Shown piece by piece: positions 46,861 to 57,989 of a DNA stretch of 64,000 bases. Location of the stretch: NCBI GenBank assembly GCA_022575985.1, contig JAKSXM010000040.1, forward strand, positions 13,782,001 through 13,846,000, given 5' to 3'. Numbering within the stretch: the stretch's first letter is position 1; every line of letters begins with the position of its first letter. The stretch is from Anagrus nilaparvatae (lineage: Eukaryota > Arthropoda > Insecta > Hymenoptera > Mymaridae). Below the pieces are notes generated by a model. The model had not been told where the DNA came from, made no database searches, and worked only from the letters and a program-made list of their open reading frames with translations. A program made the translations under genes and the position numbers.

Positions 46861-47143
46861 ATAGATTTTTTCCAATTGATTTTATCTTGGAATCAGTTTT
46901 CCAATTGCAATATATTGGACTATTTATATTATCATATTTTTGAGACTAGTTTACATAGATTTATTCCAATTGATTTTATCTTGGAATCAGTTTTCCAATT
47001 GCAATATATTGGACTATTTATATTCTCATATTTTTTAGACCAGTTTACATAGATTTATTTCAATTAATTTTATCTTGAAACCAGTTTTTCCGATTGCAAT
47101 ATATTGGATTAGTTATATTTTCATATTTTTGAGAACAGTTTAT
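46861..47143. repeat. 94-bp tandem repeat, three copies
   Basis: ATAGATTTATTCCAATTGAT, TTTATCTTGGAATCAG, TTTTCCAATTGCAATATATT and GGACTATTTATATT recur with starts at 46861, 46955 and 47049. The last copy is the most diverged. Confidence 0.9.
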
Positions 47144-47605
47144 TGATTTATAAAACAAGACAAATTATCTATAGTAGTTGCGTTCTAAATAGAAGAAGGC
47201 ACGCTACTGAAGCACTATGGATTCACCAGCATTTAAGAAGTAGTTTCCAACTATTACTAAAGTCTTTGCAAAAAGAAGTCGTTGGCATACTTTTCTGCTA
47301 ACCAAGGTTTTGAGCCTGGACAACTTCTACAAGACAAGGTATGATAGGTCATGAAAAAACCTACTTTTCAGAGACTTTGAGCTATTAACCTTACATGACC
47401 AACATTTCATATTACGAAGATCTCGACTATCTCAGATACGCCGAACGGGGACTAGATCTCTGCCAATCTTCTCAAAAGAAAATCTGGCCATGCTAAGGCA
47501 AACATGCTTTAGAGTGCTTAAAAGAAGAAGGCAGCAGACAACAGCATCAAGATAAAAATGACAAGTTTTTAGCAAATATTATATATTGACAGTTAAAAGA
47601 CTTAA
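47144..47605. other. Spacer, nothing recognised
   Basis: More balanced base composition than the surroundings (47160-47560) but no long frame or known motif. Could be old coding or UTR sequence; cannot be assigned. Confidence 0.3.
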
Positions 47606-48070
47606 ATATAGTTTTGATAATACACTCATTTATATAGAATATATATAGTGATGTGTATAATGAGTACGCATGCCTAATCTCGGGCCTCTAATAGAAGAGA
47701 AAAGGAGAAGCTTGGGACCACTGACTTATGTCATATTCGATCTTCTTCTCCCGGATCTCAATTAGAGTAGATCTCGGAGAGTCGCATGGGCTGTAGTTTT
47801 AATAATAGTTAATATTAAGCAGTTATTATATTTATAATATTTTATATTATTAGTGTAAAATAAAAACAGTGAACTTTAAGTTAAAAATAGTGAACTTTAA
47901 GTTTATTAGTAAACGTTAAGTGTATAGATTAAAATAGTTAATTTTATATGTTTATGTAAATAAATTATTCTTAAGTTTAAATTAAAGGTAAATTGTATGA
48001 AATATTATTTAATAATACCCTAAACTCAAGGCCCAAATTTAATAAATAATCCCATATAGCAATTCCATTA
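47606..48070. repeat. Unknown repeat R, unoccupied copy
   Basis: A 465-bp copy of the repeat that is split at 42383/44938. It contains AGTACGCATGCCTAATCT, GAAGCTTGGGACCACTGACT and a central GGGCTGTAGTTTTAATAATA without the LINE. No terminal inverted repeats seen; class unknown. Confidence 0.85.
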
Positions 48071-48924
48071 TAATTATATCGTTAAAATATTATGTATTGT
48101 ATGTGTCCTAACCTATTTTCAAGACTTATTCGTCAATTAATATGAGGTTTTATAATTTTTAGTTTCTTCATAACCTCTAATATGTCTTTCTCAAAAACGC
48201 AATTTGATTGAATTTGTCCCAAGCGGCAAAATACCGCATTATCTATTTTTGAGTGAAGAAGAAAATAATAAAATTTGAATATATTTTGTATATATTTTTT
48301 TTTTTTAATAAAATTTCATATTAGTTAATTTTACTCGTAATTTTATGTATTATGTGTAAATGAATTTATCAATATTAAATTCTAATTTATTTAATTCAGT
48401 TTGAAATTTCTGTATTAGTATTTACAAAAATACTAGTAATTTCTAATTTGTTAAACCGCATTTATTTTTTAATTCTGATTTCCTATAAAATTACATGTAA
48501 TTTGAATTAATGCCGCAAGTCAAAATTTTGCAATTATACATTATGTAGAATTATATTCACTACATTATATGTATCAATAAATATGTACATTATATTGTGT
48601 GATAATAATTCAAATTTTGTACAAATCGATAAATTTAAATTTTTTGATTTTAGCGAATTTTTTAAATTTTGAAAAATTTTATTTTTGTAATTCTCTGACT
48701 CATTTTATATTTTGAATTCATTTCAAATTTGCATTTTATTCCCCACAAGGGATGGCAAATGTTAAAAAGTATTGTTTTGTTTAAAGGAAAACATATTAAT
48801 AATTAATTAATAACTTAGATTATGGCGTTTCATTACCTTCTTGTCGGTGTGCATTTTTTAAATAGAAGTATTTCTGAAACTCATTAAAAACAAGTTTTCC
48901 ATTTGATTGCATTTTGTCAGTATG
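48071..48924. other. AT-rich spacer
   Basis: No features recognised apart from a T-run at 48296. It precedes (on the minus strand, follows) the Helitron remnant. Confidence 0.4.
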
Positions 48925-50702
48925 TTTTTTTTGTACTAAATATTGCTGTATCTCCTACGGGTATTAATTGGTTATCATCGCCGAACAAGTAGATTATTAA
49001 TCCACCGAATGGTTCATCAATTTCATTAGAAAAAATTTCTCTACACCGTGATTCTATTCGGTATAAAGTGCGTAAACCTATTAATGACATTTCGTCAATT
49101 ATTTCTTTTTTTGTCAGTTATAATATTTGGATACTCATTTGGAAATAATATTTTATATAAATCATTCCATTGATGATCTGCAGCACTAAGCGTAAAGAAT
49201 ATTGTTGGTTTTTTCAACTGCTTAACCATTCTAATAAGTTCGTTACCCCGTTGAAACCAATAACTGTTGGTAGATCTTATTTTAGAAGAATAAACCATAA
49301 TATGTTTCCAGAAGTTTTTATCTAATTTTTTTTTTAATTGTTTTATAGTGCACTCTTGTAATTTTGATTTGTTCACGTACATTCCTGCTTTTTGTAACAT
49401 TCCATGACCCATAACGGTATTCAAAGAAAAAAATCTGACTCTTGGAACTTGTGCGAACTTTTTATCTTTATATTTCATAAGATGTTTGAAATATTGATCT
49501 AAATTAACTTTTATTTCTCTAATTTGTGAAGTCTGCTATTCCTCGAAATGAATGCGGGAATGCACAAGCTATGTAACCTTCCATTGTGAATTCATTAATT
49601 GGATCGTTTTCTAATATTGGGTAATTTATATGTAATTCTTGGTTTATCTTATGATCTTTATTAATAATATATATATAATATGCTTATATTTATTTATTTT
49701 AAATCTTTATTATATTCTTATAATTGGCACTTCAATAAACAAAACTGAGTTTCTCTGTAAAATCAAAGTATTTATTATTAGTTATTAATATTTTACATAA
49801 ATTACATTATAGAGTTTACTTAAAATATTATACCTGTAAAATCAAAGAAACTACATTTAATGGCAGTTTCTTTCACATTTTTATATAAGTTTTAACAACT
49901 AAATTATATTATATTACATCAGTTTTTACTTTAACAGATCTTATTATATTATACATGTGCTTTTTCTATAAAACTACCTTTTTTGACATTGATCAGTTTA
50001 CTCCCTGTTTTACCATAAAAGCGCGGTATTATTTAAATTTAAGAAAGATTATATTATTATTTCTTACACATATATCTAGTATATTTGTTTCAGTTTCTGT
50101 TTTATCATAAATTTCAGATGAATTATTTGATTTATTAGAATTAATTTCTTTATTTTCTATTATATTAATGTCTAAAGATTGTGATTCGTTAGATATGTCT
50201 TCATTAATTGGTAATTGTTTTAAAGTATCTTCATCTATTTCTATATTTTTGTAATATATATTATTTAATTTAAGCCATACAAGTGCCTTTTTAATTTTTT
50301 CAGAACGCACTTTGAAATCACTAAATCCACTTGTGTATTTTTATGAAAAATTAATGTAGATAGTAATTTATTTGGATGTATAGGTAATTTGTTTATATAC
50401 TCATCAATAATATGTCGAAAGTTAATTATATTTCCAGAATAAGAATATTGATTTCCTTTAATTCAATAAATTGTAATTATCGAATGGATCCTAGCTATTA
50501 ACATTTGTTCTATATAATTTAAATTACGTAATTCATCTGGTACTTTTCCCGGATCCATACTGTTATCAGCAGTAAATTTGTTTGATTTTTTGTAATCAGT
50601 ACAAATGTTATTTTCATCTGTATGGATGTCATAAAATGATCTGTTACATTTAATACATTTTGAAGTGAAAATATTATGACATTCTTTGCAAATCAATTTC
50701 AA
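48925..50702 (-). pseudogene. Helitron Rep/helicase polyprotein remnant
   Basis: Minus strand, N to C. CKECHNIFTSKCIKCNRSF, then MDPGKVPDELRNLNYIEQML and IARIHSIITIY (50463-50702) match the DUF6570 region of insect Helitrons. GNQYSYSGNIINF (after a stop near 50463) and KIKKALVWLKLNNIYYKNIE (near 50290) follow. TNSYWFQRGNELIRMVKQLK then TIFFTLSAADHQWNDLYK (49095-49290) is the Helitron-like N domain. At 48925-49090 EIIDEMSLIG and GDDNQLIPVGD are the Walker B and motif III of a PIF1-type helicase. The step from LFPNEYPNIITD straight to KEIIDEMS shows that the Rep catalytic HUH region and helicase Walker A are deleted. Original role: rolling-circle transposition. Confidence 0.85.
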
Positions 50703-50719
50703 GGGGGTTTTTTAGAGTA

Positions 50720-51990
50720 AGAATTATGAATTTTTGGTCAAAAATATTCAATAATTTCCATTCAAAATTCATGTTTTTCGTTCTAAGAAACTCTATTGTA
50801 ACATTTTTAAAATCGGAAAATATGTTCGGTTGAAAAATTAAATATTATTTACCTAAAATTCATTTTTTTCGCTTTAAAAAACCTTCTAATAATGTAAAAA
50901 GTTGATTTTTTCAAGTATTTCAATCCGCCATCTTGGAAAATTGGAAAATATGTTGGGTTGAAAAATTAAAAATCTCCACACAAAATTCATTTTTCTCGCC
51001 TTCAAAAACCCCCTTGTAAAATTAAAAGTTAATTTTTTTAAGTTTTATGGTCCGCCATTTTGGAAAATCGGAAATATTTGGGTTTAAAAATTTAATGTTT
51101 TTTACCCAAAATTTATTTTTTTAGACTTTAAAAACTTCCTTATAATGTGAAAAGATAATTTTTTAAATTATCATAAGTAAAAAATACAAAATCATTTTAA
51201 TTTTTTAAGTTTTTCAATTCACCATCTTGGAAAATTGGAAAATATGTTGATTTGAAAAATTAAATGTTTTCCACTCAAAATTCATTTTTCTCGCCTTAAA
51301 AACCCCCTTGTAAAGTTAAAAATTTTTTTTTTTTAAATATATATGATAAATTGTATTTATCGGTCTATACGGAAGAATAATAATAATAATATTAGTCTGT
51401 AAAGATTGAGAAATACAATTTATCATATATATTTCAATTATCATTGGACGATAAAAAGTATTATTCTAAATAATATTTAATTTTCTTAAGTTTAATGTTC
51501 CGCTATCTTGGAAAATTGGAAAATATGTTGGATTAAAAAATTCAATATTTTTCACCCTAAATTCATTTTTCTCGCTCTAAAAAATTTCGTTGAAAAGTGG
51601 ATTTTTTCAAGTTTTTCAGTCTGCCATCTAGGAAAATTGAAAAATATGTTAAGTTTAAAAATTAAATATTTTTGACCGGAAATTCATATTTCTTGCCCCA
51701 AAAATTCCCTTGTAAAGTTAAAAGTTAATTTTTTTAAGTCTAATGGCATGCCATCTTCGAAAATCAGAAAATTTGTTGGGTTGAAAAATTGAATATTTTT
51801 CACCCAATATTTATTTTTCTTGCTCTAAAAAACTCCTTTGTAATGTCAAAAGTTGTTTTTTTCAAGTTTTTCAATCCGCCATCTTGGAAAATTGAAAAAT
51901 ATGTTGTGTTGAAAAATTAAAAATTTTATTAATAAAAATGTTTTTTTCAACCTCGAAAACCCCTAGGTAATGTTAAAAGTTCTTTTTTAT
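50720..51990. repeat. CCATCTTGGAAAAT tandem array, block 3
   Basis: About nine units with CAATCCGCCATCTTGGAAAA, TTGGAAAATATGTTGGGTTG, AAAAATTAAATATTTT, CAAAATTCATTTTTCTCGCC and AAAAACCCCCTTGTAAAGTT, period near 120-130 bp. A 180-bp AT palindrome at 51337-51435 (TATATATGATAAATTGTATT ... AATACAATTTATCATATATA) interrupts one unit. Confidence 0.85.
51337..51435. repeat. AT-rich palindrome within the array
   Basis: ATATATGATAAATTGTATTT at the left and AAATACAATTTATCATATAT at the right are exact inverted copies around an (AATA/AAT)n centre, so this is a small foldback insertion in the satellite. Confidence 0.7.
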
Positions 51991-52029
51991 TCGTAAGTAT
52001 CGAATATCTCAATATTAAAATTTTAAAAA

Positions 52030-52860
52030 ATGTAATTTTTTGATGAGGAGTTAGATTTTTCGCTATTATTCTTTAATGTGCGTACCAAATGGGCAACAAA
52101 TATAACCAGTTTGTCTTTGTCTCATTTTAGACCATCTGTGAAATTTTGAAGCCAATCGGCAATATTATTAAAGAGTTATCGTGCACACAAACTCGAGATT
52201 CTGTCGCGGGAATAGACTGAGCTCAGCTCAGAGCTTCGCTCAGTCTAATTAATGTCTCTCTCACTCTTATTAATATACAGTAATAATTATGACAATTACA
52301 ATTGATCCATTTTGTAACCATATCCATTTTGTTTCTTGCCGCGCCGATCAAAAGGCATCTTAAATATATATTCGTGATTTAAACAAAATATTTTGTGCTA
52401 TAATTTATTTATTTGATGCCTATATAATTTATCCCTTCAATCATTTATCAATTCATTACATTTTTGGCCAAATGTTTAAAAAGTATTGTTTTGTTTAAAG
52501 GAAATAATATTAATAATTAATTAACAACAAATAATTTTATATACATATTTATTGATACAAATATTGATAATGCGTAATATATATAACACCGTGTACGACA
52601 GACTGACTTGATTATCGATATGTGAGCATGTGGTGCCGACGCACGCTGACCGCTGTTTCACTCACACTTAATGTCTCTCTCACTCTTATTAATATACAAT
52701 AATAATTATGAAACTTATAATTAATTTATTTGATCCATTTTGTAACATTGTATATATATTTGCATTTATATATATATTTATTGATATATATATTGATAAT
52801 GCGTGATATGTATATCACCGTGTACGACAGACTGACTTGACTATCGTTATGTATTATGAA
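52030..52860. repeat. Cluster of partially duplicated short repeats
   Basis: 52247-52320 (AATGTCTCTCTCACTCTTAT, TAATATACAGTAATAATTAT) recurs at 52670-52745. 52555-52610 (ATTGATAATGCGTAATATA, CACCGTGTACGACAGACTGA) recurs at 52785-52845. 52345-52430 repeats 41891-41980. The hairpin AGACTGAGC/GCTCAGTCT is at 52213-52246. Likely tails of several overlapping short elements or LTR pieces. Confidence 0.6.
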
Positions 52861-52870
52861 TATCACGTTG

Positions 52871-52923
52871 GTTCCTTTGGAACGATTACAATTTCGGACT
52901 TCCGTAAGGGAGGAATTGAAATC
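52871..52923. repeat. Two adjacent hairpins
   Basis: GTTCC-TTT-GGAAC at 52871-52883 is followed directly by GATTACAATTT ... GAATTGAAATC (52884-52923), an 11-bp stem with one mismatch. GC-richer sequence continues to 52985. Confidence 0.5.
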
Positions 52924-52985
52924 GAAGCAGATCAGTGCGTGCTCGTCTGCAAGCCGCAAAACATGCTTTTGATGAGAGCTCTGTC

Positions 52986-54184
52986 GTATTTTTACATTAA
53001 TTTGTAAATATGTTAAATTATTTGGTCTGGATAACTCTTATCCATTGAGATTTTGTGATCTATATTATTTTGTGTGATACGGTAATATAATATAATTTAA
53101 TTACCGATATCAATATTGTTAATCGTGGTTAATCAAAATCCGGAGTATAAGCACGCAGTCACTGACTCCACCATTGTGATTATCACATAATACTATACTG
53201 GATATTCTACAAATTTATAGTGAGTTTCCTGTATCTTTTCTTTGGATTAATCAGTGTAACTATTTCGGTTTGGTCAACTACATCAAGGAGTATGGAAATT
53301 CGCCAAAGACGACATCAGGAAGTAAGGTAAAACATCTTCTAGATAACGAGTGCGAATGCGCTCTTACGCTGTAGATTTTAGGTATTTGTAGTATTCGTAT
53401 TTGGTAATTTTAGGTTATTTTATATTTAATTAGGTTATATTAATTGTTATACGGAAATAACGACCCGAAATCATCTCTTGCTCTCCCTTTAATTGTTAAT
53501 ATTTAGATCATTAACCCTTTTGGCATTAACTTCACCCTTTTTGATTTGTTAGGTTATAATTTCCGTTTTTATTAAACCGGTGGCGCTCAACTTTATCTTT
53601 TTTGTAAATCAGAATTTCTGTTAAATAAAAATTAATTATTTTTGTTCATTGAATAAATTTGGCCTACATAAATATTCATTTTTACCTCCCCTCCAAATAC
53701 TTTATTTTCAGGGTCTTCTGGCAACAACAACAATAAAGGTAGGTCCAATATGGCTTTTGTTGTACAGAATCGTAAAGATGATATTTTATGAATTTTCAGA
53801 TCTAAATATTTTAAATTAAATTCTTGGTCTCATATGATCCCGGTCATAAATTCATAAGACTCTTATGGAAATATGTAAATTGGTAAAAGTTTAGTTATAT
53901 AATATGAAATTTTATATGAATTTAAATGAATATAAATTTAAATTTGATAATTTCCCTCTTCATTCAAAAAAAAAATTATGAAAATTACATGCGGTATTTC
54001 GTTACTTGGAACAAAATTCACTTAAAATACGGTTTTTTGCCACTTGTGATAAAATTCAATTAAATTGCCGTTTGAGAGAGAAATAGTTTAACAGTGAGGT
54101 TATGCAAAATCAAAAATTATAATATTTCATATTAATTTAAAATAATAAATTTGAAAACAATAAATTAAATCGCATACTATACAT
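52986..54184. other. Spacer; possible leader with splice donor near 53328
   Basis: GC-moderate stretch 53230-53400 includes AGGAAGTAAGGTAAAACATC, a good 5' splice-site match, but no ORF. The remainder is AT-rich and unassigned. Confidence 0.3.
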
Positions 54185-54480
54185 ATGATACATCTAGCAA
54201 TGTACAGATTAGTACGCATGAAGGAGCCACCACTCCTTGTACCACTTTTTGAACCCTATAAATCTGAAAAAGCTTTTCGTGGTCCTCGTAAGGATTTAAA
54301 GATCCCCACTTCTATAAAAACTGATTGGAGTCTTAACTCGTTCCAAGTTAATTTTGCCCACTTTTGGAACAACATCCCTCCATGTATTTGAGACCATCAT
54401 TCCTACTCAATATTCAAAAGAAGTATAAGGCAATATTTATATAGGTCAGATCAAAACTGACTAAAATAATAATAAATTAG
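54185..54480 (+). pseudogene. C-terminal fragment of a LINE RT protein
   Basis: RLVRMKEPPLLVPLFEPYKS then FAHFWNNIPPCI resembles the C-terminal HLLxxR...P...WNSLP block of Jockey/CR1-type reverse transcriptases. After the stop at 54389 the frame continues DHHSYSIFKRSIRQYLYRSD, typical of the F-K-x-x-L-K-x-Y-L end of these proteins. It ends in AATAAATTAGAATTAGAATA, a short 3' tail. 5' truncated; opposite orientation to the LINE at 54940-56620. Confidence 0.6.
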
Positions 54481-54494
54481 AATTAGAATAAACA

Positions 54495-54872
54495 ACACTG
54501 AAAAAAATTATTGGACTGACGTCTAGAATTTTACAGGCCAAAGGCATCGACTCTAAGTCTAGCGGCAGTGTCTTGTTTAATCAAGACGTAATGCAGAGGA
54601 ATAAACGCGCGTTTTGACTGAATTAGAAGCACAGTGTCCGCGTCTCTACCGAACTCGAGAAACGCGCGTCCGCATCGAGGCCCAATAAACATATGTTTGT
54701 CACGTGTCAGAGCGAACGCGCGTTTCGCGAGTTCTTAGAGAGGCTCTGGGCCGAGTTTCTCTATGAAGGCGCATTGAGAGTTTATTATAAGGGGCTATTT
54801 CCACGTTTTCGTAACTCGCTTGACGTCTGCATATCGATTCTAGGCGTCAGGCCTATAATTTTTTTTCAGTGT
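54495..54872. mobile_element. 378-bp GC-rich MITE
   Basis: Terminal inverted repeats ACACTGAAAAAAATTAT and (minus strand) ACACTGAAAAAAAATTAT bound a GC-rich interior with repeated AACGCGCGTTT-type palindromes (54606, 54662, 54715) and paired GGCCTGACGCC/TTTTACAGGCC sub-ends. A 65-codon frame inside has no recognisable family. No exact target duplication. Confidence 0.75.
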
Positions 54873-54939
54873 AGAGTATTGACTGATTGACTGAATTGAC
54901 TTATTGACTGATTATACTGAACAGATTGTTATTTATTTA

Positions 54940-56620
54940 TTTATTTTAGAAAAAATTTGGCGCAGGCATGGCCAATGCGCAATATGTTACAATATTGTAT
55001 AATGGTTAAGAGTATAAGTACATAGTACATACATAAAATTTAAATAAATAAAAATAAATATGAATATAATTAATATTATAAGATATAATAATAGTAAAAT
55101 AAAAATTAAATTTAAATTAATATATATGAATTATAACAATTTTTGCTTAATTATAATTTAAATTTTTATATTAGACATATTTTTGACAAAAGAAAAAAAA
55201 GTATATTTTAATTTGATTATTTCTTAAAAAGATCTGGTGTTTTTTGTAGATATAATAAGTATTTCATGATATGGATTTTAAATGTATCCAAACAATCGTA
55301 TTGTTTCAAAGTAAATGGCAGATTGTTCCACTCATTTATTGCAGATATAATAAATGAACTCTTATAGAACTCAGTTCTGTATGTGGTAGGCAGTGCGAAG
55401 GTTAGGGGTAGAAAATCTGATAATGTTGTGTCAGGTAGATTACGCTGTGAACGTCTTATCTCTTCATCAGGAGGTTTAAATTGTGTTGAAAGATATGACG
55501 GTCTACCAGTTGATATTAAACTATGTACTAATACTAATTTATAGTATTTTCTTCGTGAATTTGCTGTTAACCAGTTTAATTCATTCCTTAAAGAGGTAAT
55601 TGAGACACGTTCATATCTTCCAACACCAAAGATAAATCTTATAGCTAGATTGAAAATTCTTTCAACCTTATCCATAAGTGTAACGTCCAGAGCATCATAG
55701 ACTAGACAACAATAATCAAAAAATGGGACAATCAGAGAAGAAACCAATAATGTACGGAGACTGTAGTATAATAGTCTCGACTTTAAACGTAACCTATGTA
55801 ATGTATAGTGTACGTTTTTTGAGAGTTTGATTATGAGCATTGACCAATTTAATGTTGGGGTTAAGATCACACCCAAATTTAAAACCGACGTAGAATATGG
55901 TATGATCACATTTGAAACTGTTACTGAGGGAATATCCGTACCATATAAAATATTTAAATTATTTAATTGATGAACAGTTCCGAAATTAATAGCCTTTATT
56001 TTATTTGGATTTAATTTAAGATGATTTTTTGTTGTCCAGTCTACAACTGAATTAACATCACTTTGCATATTAATTATTGCTGGATTTTAAGAGGAAGCTT
56101 TACATTGGATATATATTTGCAAGTCATCAACAAACAGTTTATAGTGACAGTAATTTATTTCGTTTAGAATAAAATTCATGTAGATAAGGAACAAAATGGG
56201 ACCTAACACTGAGCCCTGAGGTACACCAGAACTGGTTGTAATAAACTCAGTGGGATTTCCATTTTCATCTACTACTGCTTGTTGACGGAAAAGCAAATAA
56301 TCATGAAACCATTGGATTTTAGTTTGAGAAAAGCCTAGATTATATAACGTCTCTAATAGTATGCTGTGATCAATTGTATCAAAAGCCTTAGAGAAATCAA
56401 ACATCAACAGGACCGTTACTAGACCAAGCTCAACTCCACGACGAATGGTGTCAGTAAGATTTAGTAAAACTGTTTGAGTACTAAAATTTTTCCTATAGCC
56501 AGATTGATGATCATTTATTAAGTTATTTGTTTCTAAATATGCAGTTACCTGATCAGCAATTAATCTCTCTAAGGCTTTTGCTAGATGCGACATATTCGCT
56601 ATTGTTGTTATATATTCTCT
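54940..56620 (-). mobile_element. CR1/L2/Jockey-like LINE copy 2
   Basis: The 3' tail is (AAAT)n, seen as TTATTTATTTATTTATTTTA. The 3' UTR includes the minus-strand complement of TTGGCGCAGGCATGGCCAAT (54957), shared with 19450. It is 5' truncated near 56620, inside the RT, where CTATTGTTGTTATATATTC begins unrelated sequence. Confidence 0.85.
55217..56593 (-). pseudogene. LINE reverse transcriptase copy 2 (FVDD variant)
   Basis: Starts within KALERLIADQVTAYLETNN, then HQSGYRKNFSTQTVLLNLTD, FDFSKAFDTIDHSILL, SSGVPQGSVLGPILF and FVDDLQIYIQC. A single in-frame TAA at 56087-56089 is followed by the rest of the same frame: LKLNPNKIKAINFG, RLKSRLLYYSLRTLLVSSLI and ISAINEWNNLPFTLKQ, ending at 55217. 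Only one lesion across 459 codons. Copy 1 at 24686 has Tyr-to-stop at the YYSL position, so the two copies died independently. Confidence 0.87.
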
Positions 56621-57416
56621 TATAACCAGAGTTGTAATTAGTTTTATTTATCTTGTATTAATTCGTTTTCTACTATTTTATTTTATTTTGTATTTTGTAC
56701 TAAAATTTTTTTTTTATTGTATATATTGTATATATCTTATCTTACTACTTATATATATTTGAAAATTTATTTGTGTGTCTGTGTGTTTGTGTGTGTGTGT
56801 GTTCCATCATCAGGGTCAAACCACTAAACAAAATTACATAAAACAAGTGTCAAAATAAAGATAAAAAGTCCGCGGGTGACATAGGCTAGAGATTTTCTGC
56901 TCAGCTATGGTAGTTTTTGAGATATTTAATTTTTAGTGTTTTTGAAATTCATAAAATTTTGAAAAATTTTGAAAAAAACTAAAATATCTCGAGACTATAG
57001 ACAAATTTTAGTGTCACAAGTTTGTACTATTCGATTCGGCACCAATTTTTACGTATTTTCCTAAATTTTCATTCAAAACGGAGGTATCTTTAAAATTTTA
57101 TAAAATATTTTTGAAGCTGGTTAAAAATATTTTTTTATTTTTTTATTTTTTATGGTATTTTTAATAATTTATTTGTGTGCCTGTGTATCTATGTGTTTCA
57201 TCATGTGGCTCGAAAAAATGATAGAAATTACATAAAGCCAGGATTAAAATAAAGTTAAAATGAAAAAATATTTACTATTTTTGGGAAAAATTAAATTTTT
57301 TGAAAATTTTGTTAAAAAGTGAAATATCTGAAAAATATGATAAAATTTTAATGTGCAATTGGTATTACTTGATTCAGTCAATTTTAGAACCATCTATATA
57401 TACATATCTTAATACT
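56621..57416. repeat. Helitron-like 5' arms with GT/TGTC microsatellites, duplicated
   Basis: ATTTATTTGTGTGTCTGTGT then TTCCATCATCAGGGTCAAAC (56767-56820) recurs as ATTTATTTGTGTGCCTGTGT then TTTCATCATGTGGCTCG (57166-57212), with shared downstream ATTACATAAA and AAAATAAAG. These are two diverged direct copies of about 370 bp. Their AT-rich, TCTTA...-led starts resemble the 5' end of the Helitron at 57417. Confidence 0.55.
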
Positions 57417-57773
57417 ATATACTATATATACTAATTATATTTAAAAATTTATTTGTCTGTCTGTCTGTCTGTACCCTAATGACTTAAGTACCGCCGGACC
57501 AAAACCTATAATTTTTTATTAATGTTTAACCTACGCTGCTCTGAATAGTTTAAATGTGCTTGCATAATTATAAATTTTTAGGGAAACAAAATTTTTTTAA
57601 GCAACAGAAAAATATTGAAGTAAATTTGAACAGGAGGGGCTGAGCCTCATCTGAAAAATCTGAACGTATTTGCATAATTGTAAATTTGCAGTGAAAAATG
57701 ATTTTTTGAAGCAACACAAATAGAAGTAAATGTGACACAGGGGAGGCCGAGCCCCCCCTCCAACTTTTGCTAG
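57417..57773 (+). mobile_element. Short non-autonomous Helitron
   Basis: Begins TCTTAATACTATATACTATA after a host A. It contains a TGTC microsatellite (57452-57472) and a ~105-bp internal direct duplication (AAATCTGAACGTATTTGCAT / TGCTCTGAATAGTTTAAATG regions). It ends with hairpin GGGGAGG...CCTCC (57740-57761), then AACTTTTGCTAG before a host T. TC start, 3' hairpin, CTRR end and A/T insertion point are all present. Length 357 bp. Confidence 0.72.
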
Positions 57774-57989
57774 TTAAACATGTATGTAAAGAGTGTATCA
57801 TATTTTTGCCTGGCAGAATAAAGACCATAATAATAATATTAATATAGAATTTCTATTGCTTGCAAATGAATATGAGGAACAGTCAGAGAATGCTCGTTGC
57901 TCATATATGCATAACCGCATTTGTAACAACTAGCCTTAATCCCTAGGATTAAAAACGCCTATGATCACTTTTTAAAAGAAGGTGGTAAC

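Noticed and set aside
53325..53340. Splice donor near 53328 as evidence for a host gene exon
   Set aside because: A single splice-site match without ORF or acceptor is expected by chance in this much DNA.
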